Positions 47,368-55,748 of a DNA stretch of 64,000 nt are shown here, piece after piece. A program made the translations under genes and the position numbers. The notes under the pieces were generated by a model, which was not told the DNA's origin, did not search any database, and saw only the letters and a list, made by a program, of their open reading frames with translations. The stretch is from JAZDFP01 sp043801445 (lineage in GTDB: Bacteria; Planctomycetota; MHYJ01; JACQXL01): assembly GCA_043801445.1 (NCBI GenBank), contig JAZDMB010000045.1, positions 1-64,000 of the forward strand. The letters run 5' to 3'. The first letter of the stretch is position 1. Each line of letters begins with the position of its first letter.

Positions 47368-48822
47368 TTATTTAACCTCAACTTCTTGTTCAAATAATAA
47401 ATCGCCGAACATCTGACTAAATGTCAAGACTTTAACAGTAACCTTACCCCGATATTTTTCTATAGGACAACGATAATACTCCCAAAAAGAAGTAGTTCGT
47501 TTGAATTGTGAGGAAAGGTCTACAGGTTTCCATCTTTCCACATAAGGATTTCCTACTGTGTTATTTATTGGTTTATCCGAGGAACCTTTAGGTCTGATTT
47601 CCACCTTGAATGATACCACCCCACCATCCGGAAAGGCTAATCCATTCTCATCCTTAAATTCATCAGCAGCATAATATTCTTCTGCTAATAAACCGGTAAC
47701 AGTAGGAAATTTCATTTTGATAAACGGACAATCCATATGTTTTTTGGTATATGTAGAAAATGCCGTATTACTCAAAATATCAGGAACCGGGATTATAACA
47801 GGTATATCACCTCCTTTTTCGCAAGAAGGATTAAGATTTAGTTTGAAAGGGCCACCCCATTTAGGTGAAAGTGTTTTGTCTTTCTCAACTGCGCCAATAG
47901 TCGTATCGCTGCCGCGTATATGAACTCGCTTATTAAGAACAGATGAAACCAAATAATAATTACCAACAGGCACAACCACACTTGCATTGCCGGTTAATTG
48001 AAAAAAAGCGTCGTTATCACGACGAATAACTGCAGTCTGAGGGAAATCCTTAGGTGCTTTAAAATTCCTCATAAAATCAATTTTACCGGTATCACCCTTA
48101 TATGGGGTCAGTTGTAATACCATACCAGTATAATTGGGAATCTTTTTGGCATCTGCTGGTATTTCCGATACAGATTCCATTTGTAGGTTATAGTATTTTC
48201 CTTTGACCATAATAATAGAAGAAAGTGGAACAGCATTTTTATGTGCGGTACCAATAATGATAGCGTCCTTCCCATAATCATTAAAATAACCATTATTATT
48301 ATCATCTATAATAGTAAAGGTTTCTAATGAGGTTTTTACAACCATATAACAGGCGCGTTGATAATACCATGTCGGATAAGTCTTGGATGAAGTCTGACTA
48401 CTCTGAATTGGGGCTTTACAAAAAATACGCATCCGATAATCTAATTGCAAACCATTTGGATATTTTATCTTATAAACAACAAAATTCTCCCTGTTTTTCA
48501 CTTCCGAATCAAATAAAAAGTCGCCATCCATATCTAATCTTACTTTGTCCTGTTCTGCATTACAGTGATAACCTTGCGGATTTTGAGGATTCGGCAAAGT
48601 TACATAATTCACCTCTTTCTCTTTTATTTGAGGAATACTCGGTAATGGCGTTGCCACGTCAGAAAGAAAAGACCAATCACTTGAATATATTAAATTACCC
48701 TCTATCGGCTGAAAATCATCTTTCTTATCTTCGGCGAGTATATTTGATTGATTTGAGAACCAAATACATTGGAAGATACAGGCTATAACGATAATTAGTA
48801 TAATTTTATTTATTGATAACAT
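47368..48822 (-). CDS. Secreted protein of unknown function with Ca-binding-like loops
   Basis: A 484-residue exported protein with signal peptide (IILIIVIACIFQCIWFS). Acidic loops VRLDMDGDFLFDSE (about 93-106) and FTIIDDNNNGYFNDYGKD (about 168-185) resemble dockerin/EF-hand-type D-x-D/N-x-D/N-G calcium sites. GNASVVVPVGNYYLV (about 280-295) recalls beta-sandwich repeats that follow a prosthetic stalk. I cannot place it in a family. It is co-oriented with tyrS upstream and suhB downstream but with 90-bp and 35-bp gaps. Confidence 0.8.
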   Translation of the reverse strand: MLSINKIILIIVIACIFQCIWFSNQSNILAEDKKDDFQPIEGNLIYSSDWSFLSDVATPLPSIPQIKEKEVNYVTLPNPQNPQGYHCNAEQDKVRLDMDGDFLFDSEVKNRENFVVYKIKYPNGLQLDYRMRIFCKAPIQSSQTSSKTYPTWYYQRACYMVVKTSLETFTIIDDNNNGYFNDYGKDAIIIGTAHKNAVPLSSIIMVKGKYYNLQMESVSEIPADAKKIPNYTGMVLQLTPYKGDTGKIDFMRNFKAPKDFPQTAVIRRDNDAFFQLTGNASVVVPVGNYYLVSSVLNKRVHIRGSDTTIGAVEKDKTLSPKWGGPFKLNLNPSCEKGGDIPVIIPVPDILSNTAFSTYTKKHMDCPFIKMKFPTVTGLLAEEYYAADEFKDENGLAFPDGGVVSFKVEIRPKGSSDKPINNTVGNPYVERWKPVDLSSQFKRTTSFWEYYRCPIEKYRGKVTVKVLTFSQMFGDLLFEQEVEVK

Positions 48823-48857
48823 AAAATCTCCTTCCAGATATTAGATTTTATTAATTA

Positions 48858-50069
48858 TTATATTTCTATACGGTAGAATCTATTCTTTTTACCGATTTTT
48901 AGAATCTGCCCTGTTTTAACAGTAATTTCGGAATCGGAATCAGTTAGTTTCACTCCATCTATAGTTACACCGCCTTGCGTAATTAGACGTCTGGCTTCAC
49001 TATTAGATTTAGTAGCTCCACAAAAATTAAGCAGTTTCGGAAGATAAACTTTCCCTTCCTTATTCAATATGGACGATTCAATCTTCAATTTAATCGAGTC
49101 TTCCGGCACTTCTTTACGAGAAAAAACAGCCTCAAATTTAGCAGCACAATTATCTGCTTCTATTTTATCATAGTATTTAGTTATAATTTCTTTTGCAAGT
49201 TTTATTTTCGCTTCTTTAGGGTGCTCACTCAAAGCATCATTTATCTCTTTTTCACTCAATAATGTCAGTAACGTAAAATAATTTTTCATTAGATTATCCG
49301 GCAAAGACATAATTTTGCTATACATTTCAAACGGCGGTTCAGTAATTGCAATATGATTATCCAAACTCTTACTCATCTTTTTAGAGCCGTCTAACCCTAT
49401 CAATAAAGGCATAGTTAACACAATCTGCGGAGGCATATTTACGGATTTTTGCAAATCTCTTCCCACAAGAAGATTAAATGTCTGGTCGGTACCACCAAGT
49501 TCCACATCCGCTTGCACCGCGACTGAATCCTGTCCCTGTAAAAGAGGATAAAGAAATTCGTGCAGACTAATTGGAATTTGTTTTTTCAACCTTAGATTAA
49601 AATCATCCCGTTCAATAAATCGTGCTACAGTAACCTGGGCAGCTAATTTAACAATATTCTCCATCGTCAATTTATTTAACCAGGTACTGTTATAAACAAT
49701 CTCAAGCCTTTTCAATTCAAGAACTTTACCAACCTGACCGAGATAGGTCTGAGCGTTTTGTTCTATTTCGTTGCGTGATAATTGAGGGCGAGTCTTATCG
49801 CGACCGGAAGGGTCACCAATGGAGGCAGTAAAATCGCCGATAATAATAACTGCCTGATGCCCAAGGTCTTGAAACTGACGAAGTTTTTGAAGAACTACGG
49901 TATGACCGAGATGAATGTCCTTTGTAGTAGGGTCTAATCCCAATTTAACCCTTAATGGACGACCTTGTTTTAATCGTTGCAGTAATTCATGTTCCGAATA
50001 AATTTCAACCACACCTCGCTTGATAATCTTTAACTGGTCATCCTGAGAATATGATTGAAGGGGTTTCAT
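48858..50069 (-). CDS. tyrS: Tyrosyl-tRNA synthetase
   Basis: A 403-residue class I synthetase. LGLDPTTKDIHLGHTVVLQKL holds the HIGH-equivalent HLGHT (about residues 51-55). GDFTASIGDPSGRDKTR (about 77-93) follows. VQADVELGGTDQTFNLLVGRDLQ (about 190-212) binds tyrosine. KKMSKSLDNHIAI is the KMSKS loop (about 233-245). An S4 RNA-binding domain ends the protein (SEARRLITQGGVTIDGVKL, about 358-376). The length fits the TyrZ-like form. It is 13 bp downstream of the GspC-like gene. Confidence 0.97.
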   Translation of the reverse strand: MKPLQSYSQDDQLKIIKRGVVEIYSEHELLQRLKQGRPLRVKLGLDPTTKDIHLGHTVVLQKLRQFQDLGHQAVIIIGDFTASIGDPSGRDKTRPQLSRNEIEQNAQTYLGQVGKVLELKRLEIVYNSTWLNKLTMENIVKLAAQVTVARFIERDDFNLRLKKQIPISLHEFLYPLLQGQDSVAVQADVELGGTDQTFNLLVGRDLQKSVNMPPQIVLTMPLLIGLDGSKKMSKSLDNHIAITEPPFEMYSKIMSLPDNLMKNYFTLLTLLSEKEINDALSEHPKEAKIKLAKEIITKYYDKIEADNCAAKFEAVFSRKEVPEDSIKLKIESSILNKEGKVYLPKLLNFCGATKSNSEARRLITQGGVTIDGVKLTDSDSEITVKTGQILKIGKKNRFYRIEI

Positions 50070-50082
50070 TTCTGTTTATGTT

Positions 50083-51216
50083 TTAGGGAATAATCGAAAA
50101 ATTACCGGCAGCAACCTTTTCCAATGTCTGAGTTTTAAAAAGCACCACCTCGTATTCTCCAATCTGCCAACCATCCGGTTTTCTTACCCAGATAAAATTA
50201 AATGGCGCATTGGAATCTATCAGTCTCGTTTCAAGTTTTATAAGCTCTCCTGTGCTTTTATTTGTCCAGCGATGAACTAATTTAGAAAGACCACTTAATG
50301 TCCCCTGATTAGCAAAACAGGCATATATCTGACGATCACCGGATTTAAATGAAATCGTTGGTGAAATCGGACTATTATCCGCATTAACAGAGGTAGTAAA
50401 TAAAATATTCTCTGCTACTATAGTAGCAGACACAGGAGATTGCCCGTTAAATATCCCAAATAAATTCTTCGCATAGTCTCCGAGTTTATTATCATCCGGC
50501 ATATCAGTAATATCAATATCAGTATAATTTTTTATTAACTCTTTAATATATGCTGGCGGTAAGGTAGCTACTGCAGCCTGAATATAAGCTTCTACTTTTT
50601 CACGCGGTTCATTACCTGATAAAAGGTTATTCAGCACTTCTTGTGATACACCAGGTATGTTGACTTGACCTATTTCCTTAATTGCCTTACTTAACTCTTG
50701 CGGTGTAGTTATCGGATTGGTCCATTGTTTCATCATACGAATAGATTCAACTATTCCTGATTGGCTATTCTTGAATTTCACTTCATCTGGAATAATCCCT
50801 ATGATTTCCCATTCATCTATTTTATCGCCAACTTTACAAACTTTTTCTTCATTCACCGGAACGTTATTTCTTGTCGGGATTAGAATCAATGCTCGAGAAG
50901 ATGTCGGTTCAATCAAAGTGCCGGTAAGAATAAAATTAGGTTTAAGTGCCGTTGTTAATAGCGGTGCTTTAACTTCTTCTGTTTTAGCCCCCCACATAAT
51001 ATTCCAATCCTTCTGAGGCAAAATCGGTGATGGAAAAACCGAGGATGGGTTACCAGTAGAAGTCAGTTTAGGCAAATCAGCTAAAATATTATCTGCCTGC
51101 AGTTTATTTTGAACAAAATCTATCACTAACCAAGAAACTAATCCAACAATGACTATTAGTATTAAATAATATATCTTATTATAAGTCATAAGGTTAAAGT
51201 TAGATGACAAATTCAT
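50083..51216 (-). CDS. GspC-like inner-membrane protein (type II secretion C)
   Basis: A 377-residue protein with an N-terminal membrane anchor (YYLILIVIVGLVSWLVIDFV, about residues 16-36). PNFILTGTLIEPTSSRALILIPTRNNVPVNEEKVCKVGDKIDEWEIIGIIPDEVKFKNSQSGIVESI (about 94-160) is close to the HR domain of GspC/PulC: L-x-G-T-I, A-I-I, V-G-D-x-I...I-I-x-D-x-V. The C-terminal part (about 235-377) is DUF2914-like, with VSATIVAENILFTTSVNADNSP. Neither a PDZ domain nor other gsp genes are nearby, so secretion is a weak inference. ATG at 51216 or 51189 is possible. A strong promoter lies upstream. Confidence 0.72.
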   Translation of the reverse strand: MNLSSNFNLMTYNKIYYLILIVIVGLVSWLVIDFVQNKLQADNILADLPKLTSTGNPSSVFPSPILPQKDWNIMWGAKTEEVKAPLLTTALKPNFILTGTLIEPTSSRALILIPTRNNVPVNEEKVCKVGDKIDEWEIIGIIPDEVKFKNSQSGIVESIRMMKQWTNPITTPQELSKAIKEIGQVNIPGVSQEVLNNLLSGNEPREKVEAYIQAAVATLPPAYIKELIKNYTDIDITDMPDDNKLGDYAKNLFGIFNGQSPVSATIVAENILFTTSVNADNSPISPTISFKSGDRQIYACFANQGTLSGLSKLVHRWTNKSTGELIKLETRLIDSNAPFNFIWVRKPDGWQIGEYEVVLFKTQTLEKVAAGNFSIIP

Positions 51217-51275
51217 TTAACATTATATTAAACCCAATTGACTGCTTTAATCATGTTGCTTCGTTACTGCATATT

Positions 51276-51304
51276 ATTATATATAATGTGCAAGAAATAG
51301 TCAA
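51276..51304 (-). promoter_or_regulatory. Promoter of the GspC-like/tyrS unit
   Basis: On the minus strand TTGACT (51304-51299) and TATAAT (51281-51276) are spaced by 17 bp. The start codon lies 60 to 87 nt downstream. Confidence 0.7.
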
Positions 51305-51371
51305 GTATTATTATGAGGTGTAATTTATTGTTCAAGGAAGTTATTCAAAAATATAATACCATTAATAATAC

Positions 51372-51800
51372 TTATTCTAATGGCTGTATATCCTCTGAAA
51401 TCGTGCCGACTTCTTCTAATATCTTCTCATCCACATAGATTGGCACCTTTAGATGAACTGCTAACACAATCGCATCGCTCGGACGCGAATCAATCTCTAT
51501 TTCCTTACCATTAGACTTAACGAATATTCTGGAATAAAATGTATTCTTCTTGATGTCATTGATAATGACTTTAGTAATGCTTGAATTCAATGCTTTGACA
51601 AAATGTGTAATCAAGTCGTGCGTTAAGGGTCTGGGAGTTTTTATATTTTTGATTTTCCGGTCAATAGCCGCGGCCTCATAAATACCAATAATAATAGGGA
51701 AAATCCGCTTCCCTTTGATTTCCTTTAAAACGATGATCTGTTCTTCGCGAGTTTCATCAATAATAATCCGAGACAATTCCATCTCTACCATTTTCGACAT
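51372..51800 (-). CDS. Bifunctional nuclease family protein (DUF151)
   Basis: A 142-residue protein of the BFN/DUF151 family. IFPIIIGIYEAAAIDRKI (about residues 32-49), TRPLTHDLITHFVKALNSSI-like (PRPLTHDLITHFVKAL, about 55-70), DSRPSDAIVLAVHLKVPIYVDEKILEE (about 105-131) are the family signature. Family members have been reported with RNase/DNase activity. Here it is solitary between the GspC-like gene's promoter and a small membrane-protein cluster. The ATG is preceded by AAGAAGGGAATGTCG. Confidence 0.92.
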   Translation of the reverse strand: MSKMVEMELSRIIIDETREEQIIVLKEIKGKRIFPIIIGIYEAAAIDRKIKNIKTPRPLTHDLITHFVKALNSSITKVIINDIKKNTFYSRIFVKSNGKEIEIDSRPSDAIVLAVHLKVPIYVDEKILEEVGTISEDIQPLE

Positions 51801-51964
51801 TCCCTTCTTGGATATATATTTTTCATCAAAAGGCTTTCTGTCATTAGAATATTAAATTGCATCTCTCCCATTCAGTTATGCTTATTTAAACTCTCCCAAA
51901 AGAAAAAACCTGATGCCTCATTCCCTTATGTTGAAAACACTCCCGAAACCATTTCTGTGTTATT

Positions 51965-52159
51965 TCATCTCCATAAAAAACTTATAGCGGTCAATATAAT
52001 CCAAATCACGAAAACGATTAAAAATAACAACTTGAAATTCTTCAACGCTATACAAATAATAACTTTGGGATCATCTTCTATTGTAGCAAAACTTAAAGCC
52101 AAAGAAACCATAAATGATATCGCGACGAAAAGAACAGTCATCAAAATAAAAGTAAACAT
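51965..52159 (-). CDS. Small two-TM protein
   Basis: A 64-residue ORF, MFTFILMTVLFVAISFMVSL...FKLLFLIVFVIWIILTAISFLWR, with two hydrophobic helices separated by a short loop. It starts 10 bp after the stop of the preceding membrane-protein gene on the same strand, supporting a real small gene. No Shine-Dalgarno site is visible. An ORF on the other strand over the same region has no comparable context. Confidence 0.5.
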   Translation of the reverse strand: MFTFILMTVLFVAISFMVSLALSFATIEDDPKVIICIALKNFKLLFLIVFVIWIILTAISFLWR

Positions 52160-52168
52160 AATTTTCGA

Positions 52169-52570
52169 CTAAGAATTCATTGACGATTTTTTATTGATTA
52201 TCTGTGAGTAGAGATTTAACAGAATTATCAGATTAAGAAGACCACCAACACAAATATAGAGCAATCCTATTTCAAGATATGGAAGAGGTACCAATCCTCG
52301 AGGCATTTCTGATGTTAGTAAGGTATTTGATAACAATACCACCCCATTCCCAAATTGACCGATATAATAAAAAGGATTATCAGCATATCTGACAGCCCTA
52401 AAATCAGAGATAACCAATCCTGATAATAAACAAATTAAAATTATAGCGAAAAATACCACCGCCTTAGAACGATACCCGTAATACCAATGAGCTGCACCAG
52501 GAATACACCATCCTAAAATGAACGGAGGCGCCATTCTGACTAATAATTTAATTAACGAAACTGGTATCAT
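52169..52570 (-). CDS. Polytopic membrane protein, possibly DUF6677/TM2-like
   Basis: A 133-residue protein with about three membrane helices. The N-terminal segment PPFILGWCIPGAAHWYYGYRSKAVVFFAIILICLLSGLVIS has the G-x-x-H-W-Y-x-G-x-x-x-K-A pattern of proteins that fold like TM2 or DUF6677 families; that is a resemblance. Its start overlaps lptB stop by 4 bp, so it is translationally coupled to the ABC ATPase gene. It is likely to be an accessory membrane partner, but not a known Lpt component. Confidence 0.72.
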   Translation of the reverse strand: MIPVSLIKLLVRMAPPFILGWCIPGAAHWYYGYRSKAVVFFAIILICLLSGLVISDFRAVRYADNPFYYIGQFGNGVVLLSNTLLTSEMPRGLVPLPYLEIGLLYICVGGLLNLIILLNLYSQIINKKSSMNS

Positions 52571-53310
52571 ATATAAAAATCTCTTCCAAGATATTTTTGC
52601 CTTGCTAAAGGATTATTCATTATTTCAGAAGGTGTTCCGGAACATAATATTTGACCTGCATCAATAATATAAGAACGATCCGTTACTGCAAGCGTTTCAC
52701 GAACATTATGGTCAGTAAGCAATATGCTAATGCCTTTAGATTTAAGACGCTTAATAATATCCTGAATCTCAGAAACGGAAATAGGATCTACTCCAGAGAA
52801 TGGTTCGTCTAATAGCAATAATGTCGGCTCGGTAATTAAAGCACGGGCAATTTCTAATCGCCTTGTTTCTCCGCCGGAAAGCGTTGTTGCTTTTTGGTTA
52901 GCCAGATTGCTTAACCCAAATTCATTAAGAAGCTTTTTGGCTTCCGATAATCGTCTTCCACGGCTTATTGGTCTGGTTTCCAGTATAGCTAAAAGGTTAT
53001 CTTCTACACTCAGATTCTGAAATACCGATGATTCTTGAGGTAAATATCCCATACCATATAAGGCTCTTTTATACATTGGCAACCCGGTAACTTCCACCAT
53101 CCCTTTTTCTCCTTTTTGATTGGTTAAAAATGTTATTTCACCTGATGAAGGAGAAATAAGACCTGTAACCATTCTAAAAGTAGTTGTTTTACCGGCACCA
53201 TTCCGTCCCAGAAGACCTACAATTTCGCCTTCGGCAATATTAAAACTCACCCCATCAACCACTCGGCGCTGACCGTATATTTTGACCAATTGTTTTATTT
53301 CAAGAAGCAT
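52567..53310 (-). CDS. lptB: LPS export ABC transporter ATPase LptB
   Basis: A 247-residue ABC ATPase. Walker A is GRNGAGKTT (about residues 35-43). Q-loop region LPQESSVFQNLSVEDNLLAI (about 92-111) is typical of LptB. The signature is LSGGETRRLEIARAL (about 143-157) and Walker B is LLLLDEPFSGVDP (about 163-175) with HNVRETLAVTDRSYII after it. LptB powers lipopolysaccharide extraction with LptFG. Neither lptF/G nor lptA/C is in the window. A downstream gene overlaps it by 4 bp. The family also contains branched-chain amino-acid ATPases, but the Q-loop and C-terminus point to LptB. Confidence 0.92.
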   Translation of the reverse strand: MLLEIKQLVKIYGQRRVVDGVSFNIAEGEIVGLLGRNGAGKTTTFRMVTGLISPSSGEITFLTNQKGEKGMVEVTGLPMYKRALYGMGYLPQESSVFQNLSVEDNLLAILETRPISRGRRLSEAKKLLNEFGLSNLANQKATTLSGGETRRLEIARALITEPTLLLLDEPFSGVDPISVSEIQDIIKRLKSKGISILLTDHNVRETLAVTDRSYIIDAGQILCSGTPSEIMNNPLARQKYLGRDFYI

Positions 53311-53772
53311 ATAATTTAGATTATATATATTTTACTCCTACGAGGCTTCTTCACCCAGATATTACGCACAAAAACTGGATTAAAAGAAGCATCCCGGTAG
53401 GGATTGTCAATAATTGTTGATAATTTGTTGATAATTTCATCATAAATCAAACTCTATAACACCTATTATATTCTCATATCCCTATCATTATTCCCTAACA
53501 AAATACACATTATTTGTCATAACCCATTGTAAATATACGAGTTATAATCACTAACGTACTGCCAGAAAAATATTAGTTCCTTTATAAATTGATGTTACCA
53601 TTATAGACTTTCTATCAGATTTCCTTAACTCATTATAGTAAAAGAAATTGTATAAAACCTTATAATCATAAGGTTATAAAAAAAATTATAATTAAGCTCA
53701 GAATATCAATTTTTTATACTATTTTTACCTAAAATATCCTTACGGTTTATTACCCATTAATCACTTTAAACG
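53311..53772. other. AT-rich gene-free spacer with hairpin and array-flank homology
   Basis: AACCTTAT (53657-53664) and ATAAGGTT (53669-53676) form a hairpin with T-rich DNA beyond it on the minus strand, a possible terminator for lepB. The segment 53500-53570 contains AAATACACATTATTTGTCAT and ACTGCCAGAAAA, words that also flank 22-bp array 2. TTGTTGATAATTT is repeated around 53410. No gene is seen. Confidence 0.5.
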
Positions 53773-55461
53773 TTAACGAATAAACTTAAACCGAGGTAAT
53801 GGCCAAAATACCAATAATGCCTCACCAAATATCTCATTCGAATCAATAAAAGGAGCGTCTTCATCCTCCATAGATGCTATATCTGTTTTATTTATAATAT
53901 GACTAATCCCCCAGATGTCACCACCTCTATTGCGTTTTTTATCTCTCAAGATTTTAATCGTTTTCCCATCATCAAAATAAGAATCTGAAGAAGGTTCAGC
54001 ATCGCATTTAATAACCTTACCATTTTTAAGAGTGATTTTCTTCAGATGCCATAGACGACTATCTTTACTATTAGGAATATTATCACCTATTACCAGATAT
54101 TTACCATTAGGAATTACCAGCGGTTCATTTTCTTTCAAGATACTTCTATAATCATAATCTCCTGAATAATAAATATCTCGAACTATTTTAAAATCCCATA
54201 ATTGGACTGAATTTTTCTTAACCTCTACGCTAATAGGATGATAAGAATAATCTCTATCCGAATAGTCACTCCCGCCTGACCGGCCGTCAGTTCGGGCAGG
54301 TTCCAGAAAAGTAATATAATCGTATTGCTGAACGATTTCCTTATTAATCTTTACATAGATACTCCCGTCAAAATTGAGGATTTCGATAAAATAATCTTTG
54401 CCCGGTTCAATTTTCATATCAATCGGCAATGACTTTATCGGATGACCTGATGCTAAATAATGCTCCAGAATATTCGAACGAGCTATCATCTCAGATGGCG
54501 GCCTACGATAATGCCAAGTCAAATTGGGCGACTCCCCATCTGGAATAGGAAACAAACATAAACTAAAATTACCGGCAGGTGTTTTGATAGTTGAACTGAT
54601 TTCGCCTCCGCCTTGTTCAACATGAACCCGGAAAGAGAATTTCATATCACTAACCGTATACCTACCCTCACTCCAAGGATATTTATCTTTAATACTATCT
54701 TCATATCTGATTATATTATTCCCTTGTAGATATAATTTACCATCCTGCACTTTATAAGACTTCACTTCGGACAACTCCCATGCTTCTGACAGATGAGATT
54801 CCGAACCATCCCATTTATATCCTCCAAAATTTATCCAGATAGATTCCTGTGTGGCAAGCGGTTTTTTGGCAATAATAAACTTATCAGTCCCTTTGGGACG
54901 TGAATAAAGGTCGCCCCCTTTAATCATCAGTTCCTCATTAGGCAATCCCACCACCCTTTTTATGAAATTTGTAGTTTTATCCATCGGGAATCTGAACAAT
55001 AATATATCAAATCTTTTTATCTTCCTGAAAAGCAACGTGAACTTATCGGCAATGATTCTATCTCCATATACATAATCACCGTGTAATGTAGGTTCCATCG
55101 AACCTGTCGGAATCTTATAAACCTCTATACTAAAACAACGAATTATCATTGCCATGATAAAGGCTATCAGAAACACCTCCAAATTACCCTGAATTAAAAC
55201 CAACCAAAGCACCAGCATTACAATAGTGCTCCAGAACGATACAACATTCGTTATATACAATGTAGCTATCAATACAACGCCTATTACTATAACCGGGAAA
55301 GCACTCAATAAATTAGTGGCTGTACTAAATTTTTGTCCGCCGAAAACAAATCCCCGCTTGACGGTCGGGCAGGTGCCTCCCGCCTGTGGCGAGGCTTGCC
55401 CTTCGGGAAGGCTGGCAACTGGCTGGGAAGGGCTTTCTTCCGACTTAATTATATCGTTCAT
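53773..55461 (-). CDS. lepB: Signal peptidase I, long form
   Basis: A 562-residue type I signal peptidase, about twice the usual length. Three N-terminal membrane segments (about residues 50-110) are followed by IPTGSMEPTL with the nucleophile Ser121 and NFIKRVVGLPNEEL with general-base Lys168. Box GDNIPNSKDSR (about 470-480) and the C-terminal strand are present. Between residues about 190 and 440 a long extra region is inserted, with jellyroll/LamG-like strands (SIYVKINKEIVQQYDYI). This could be a periplasmic recognition domain. Two repeat-derived inserts are in frame (about residues 11-35 and 388-400). The gene follows the GIY-YIG ORF by 5 bp and lepA beyond it. Confidence 0.92.
   Translation of the reverse strand: MNDIIKSEESPSQPVASLPEGQASPQAGGTCPTVKRGFVFGGQKFSTATNLLSAFPVIVIGVVLIATLYITNVVSFWSTIVMLVLWLVLIQGNLEVFLIAFIMAMIIRCFSIEVYKIPTGSMEPTLHGDYVYGDRIIADKFTLLFRKIKRFDILLFRFPMDKTTNFIKRVVGLPNEELMIKGGDLYSRPKGTDKFIIAKKPLATQESIWINFGGYKWDGSESHLSEAWELSEVKSYKVQDGKLYLQGNNIIRYEDSIKDKYPWSEGRYTVSDMKFSFRVHVEQGGGEISSTIKTPAGNFSLCLFPIPDGESPNLTWHYRRPPSEMIARSNILEHYLASGHPIKSLPIDMKIEPGKDYFIEILNFDGSIYVKINKEIVQQYDYITFLEPARTDGRSGGSDYSDRDYSYHPISVEVKKNSVQLWDFKIVRDIYYSGDYDYRSILKENEPLVIPNGKYLVIGDNIPNSKDSRLWHLKKITLKNGKVIKCDAEPSSDSYFDDGKTIKILRDKKRNRGGDIWGISHIINKTDIASMEDEDAPFIDSNEIFGEALLVFWPLPRFKFIR
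54268..54303. repeat. In-frame palindromic insertion in lepB (insert 1)
   Basis: CCCGCCTGACCGGCCGTCAG and GTTCGGGCAGG make an imperfect CCTGCCCG-family palindrome with CTGAC (54276-54280) and GTCAG (54286-54290) at its core. It encodes about EPARTDGRSGGS. Confidence 0.7.
55350..55430. repeat. In-frame palindromic insertion near the start of lepB (insert 2)
   Basis: GCTTGACGGTCGGGCAGG, CGCCTGTGGCG and CCCTTCGGGAAGG words follow one another and encode PSQPVASLPEGQASPQAGGT-type residues at the N-terminus. Confidence 0.6.
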
Positions 55462-55466
55462 CTTAT

Positions 55467-55727
55467 TTACCCCGTTAGAGATAGGAAACGCTTCAAACGA
55501 TTTCGTAGATAGCGTTTACCCATCCCAGTTTTTAGGTATTTCTCACGGAGAACTGCATCATATTTATTCAAACATCCTTCGTAATATATCAACTCAAATA
55601 ATCCTCTTCCTTTAGTGCTAATAACCTTATTGTTATTATGCTCTTTAAAGCGTTTCCGTAAATCATCTGTGTAACCTGTATACCATTTTCCATCTTTACT
55701 ACTTCGTATCACATAGGTATAAAACAT
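55467..55727 (-). CDS. GIY-YIG endonuclease-domain protein
   Basis: An 86-residue single-domain GIY-YIG protein of the UPF0213/YhbQ type. FYTYVIRSSKDGKWYTGYTDDLRKRFKEHN (about residues 2-31) supplies the family's Tyr, Arg27-like and Asn residues. A Glu appears in YYEGC (about 50-54), and the tail is REKYLKTGMGKRYLRNRL. The last residues LSLTG and the stop codon are encoded by the terminal CCCCGTTAGAGAT repeat. It fills an inverted-repeat element lodged between lepA and lepB. Catalytic residues look intact, so it may nick or cut DNA and could help move its element. Confidence 0.93.
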   Translation of the reverse strand: MFYTYVIRSSKDGKWYTGYTDDLRKRFKEHNNNKVISTKGRGLFELIYYEGCLNKYDAVLREKYLKTGMGKRYLRNRLKRFLSLTG

Positions 55728-55748
55728 ACACGATAATCTCTAACGGGG
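55470..55748. mobile_element. CCCCGTTAGAGAT inverted-repeat element carrying GIY-YIG
   Basis: A perfect 13-bp inverted repeat, CCCCGTTAGAGAT (55470-55482) and ATCTCTAACGGGG (55736-55748), encloses the GIY-YIG ORF with almost no extra DNA. The right end contributes the last codons and stop of lepA (CCC CGT TAG). The left end contributes the last codons of the GIY-YIG gene. The ends match the ORF-less element at 32825-32945 base for base. Confidence 0.85.

Noticed and set aside
51957..52172. 71-residue plus-strand ORF
   Set aside because: It overlaps the minus-strand small membrane-protein ORF, which has better operon context.
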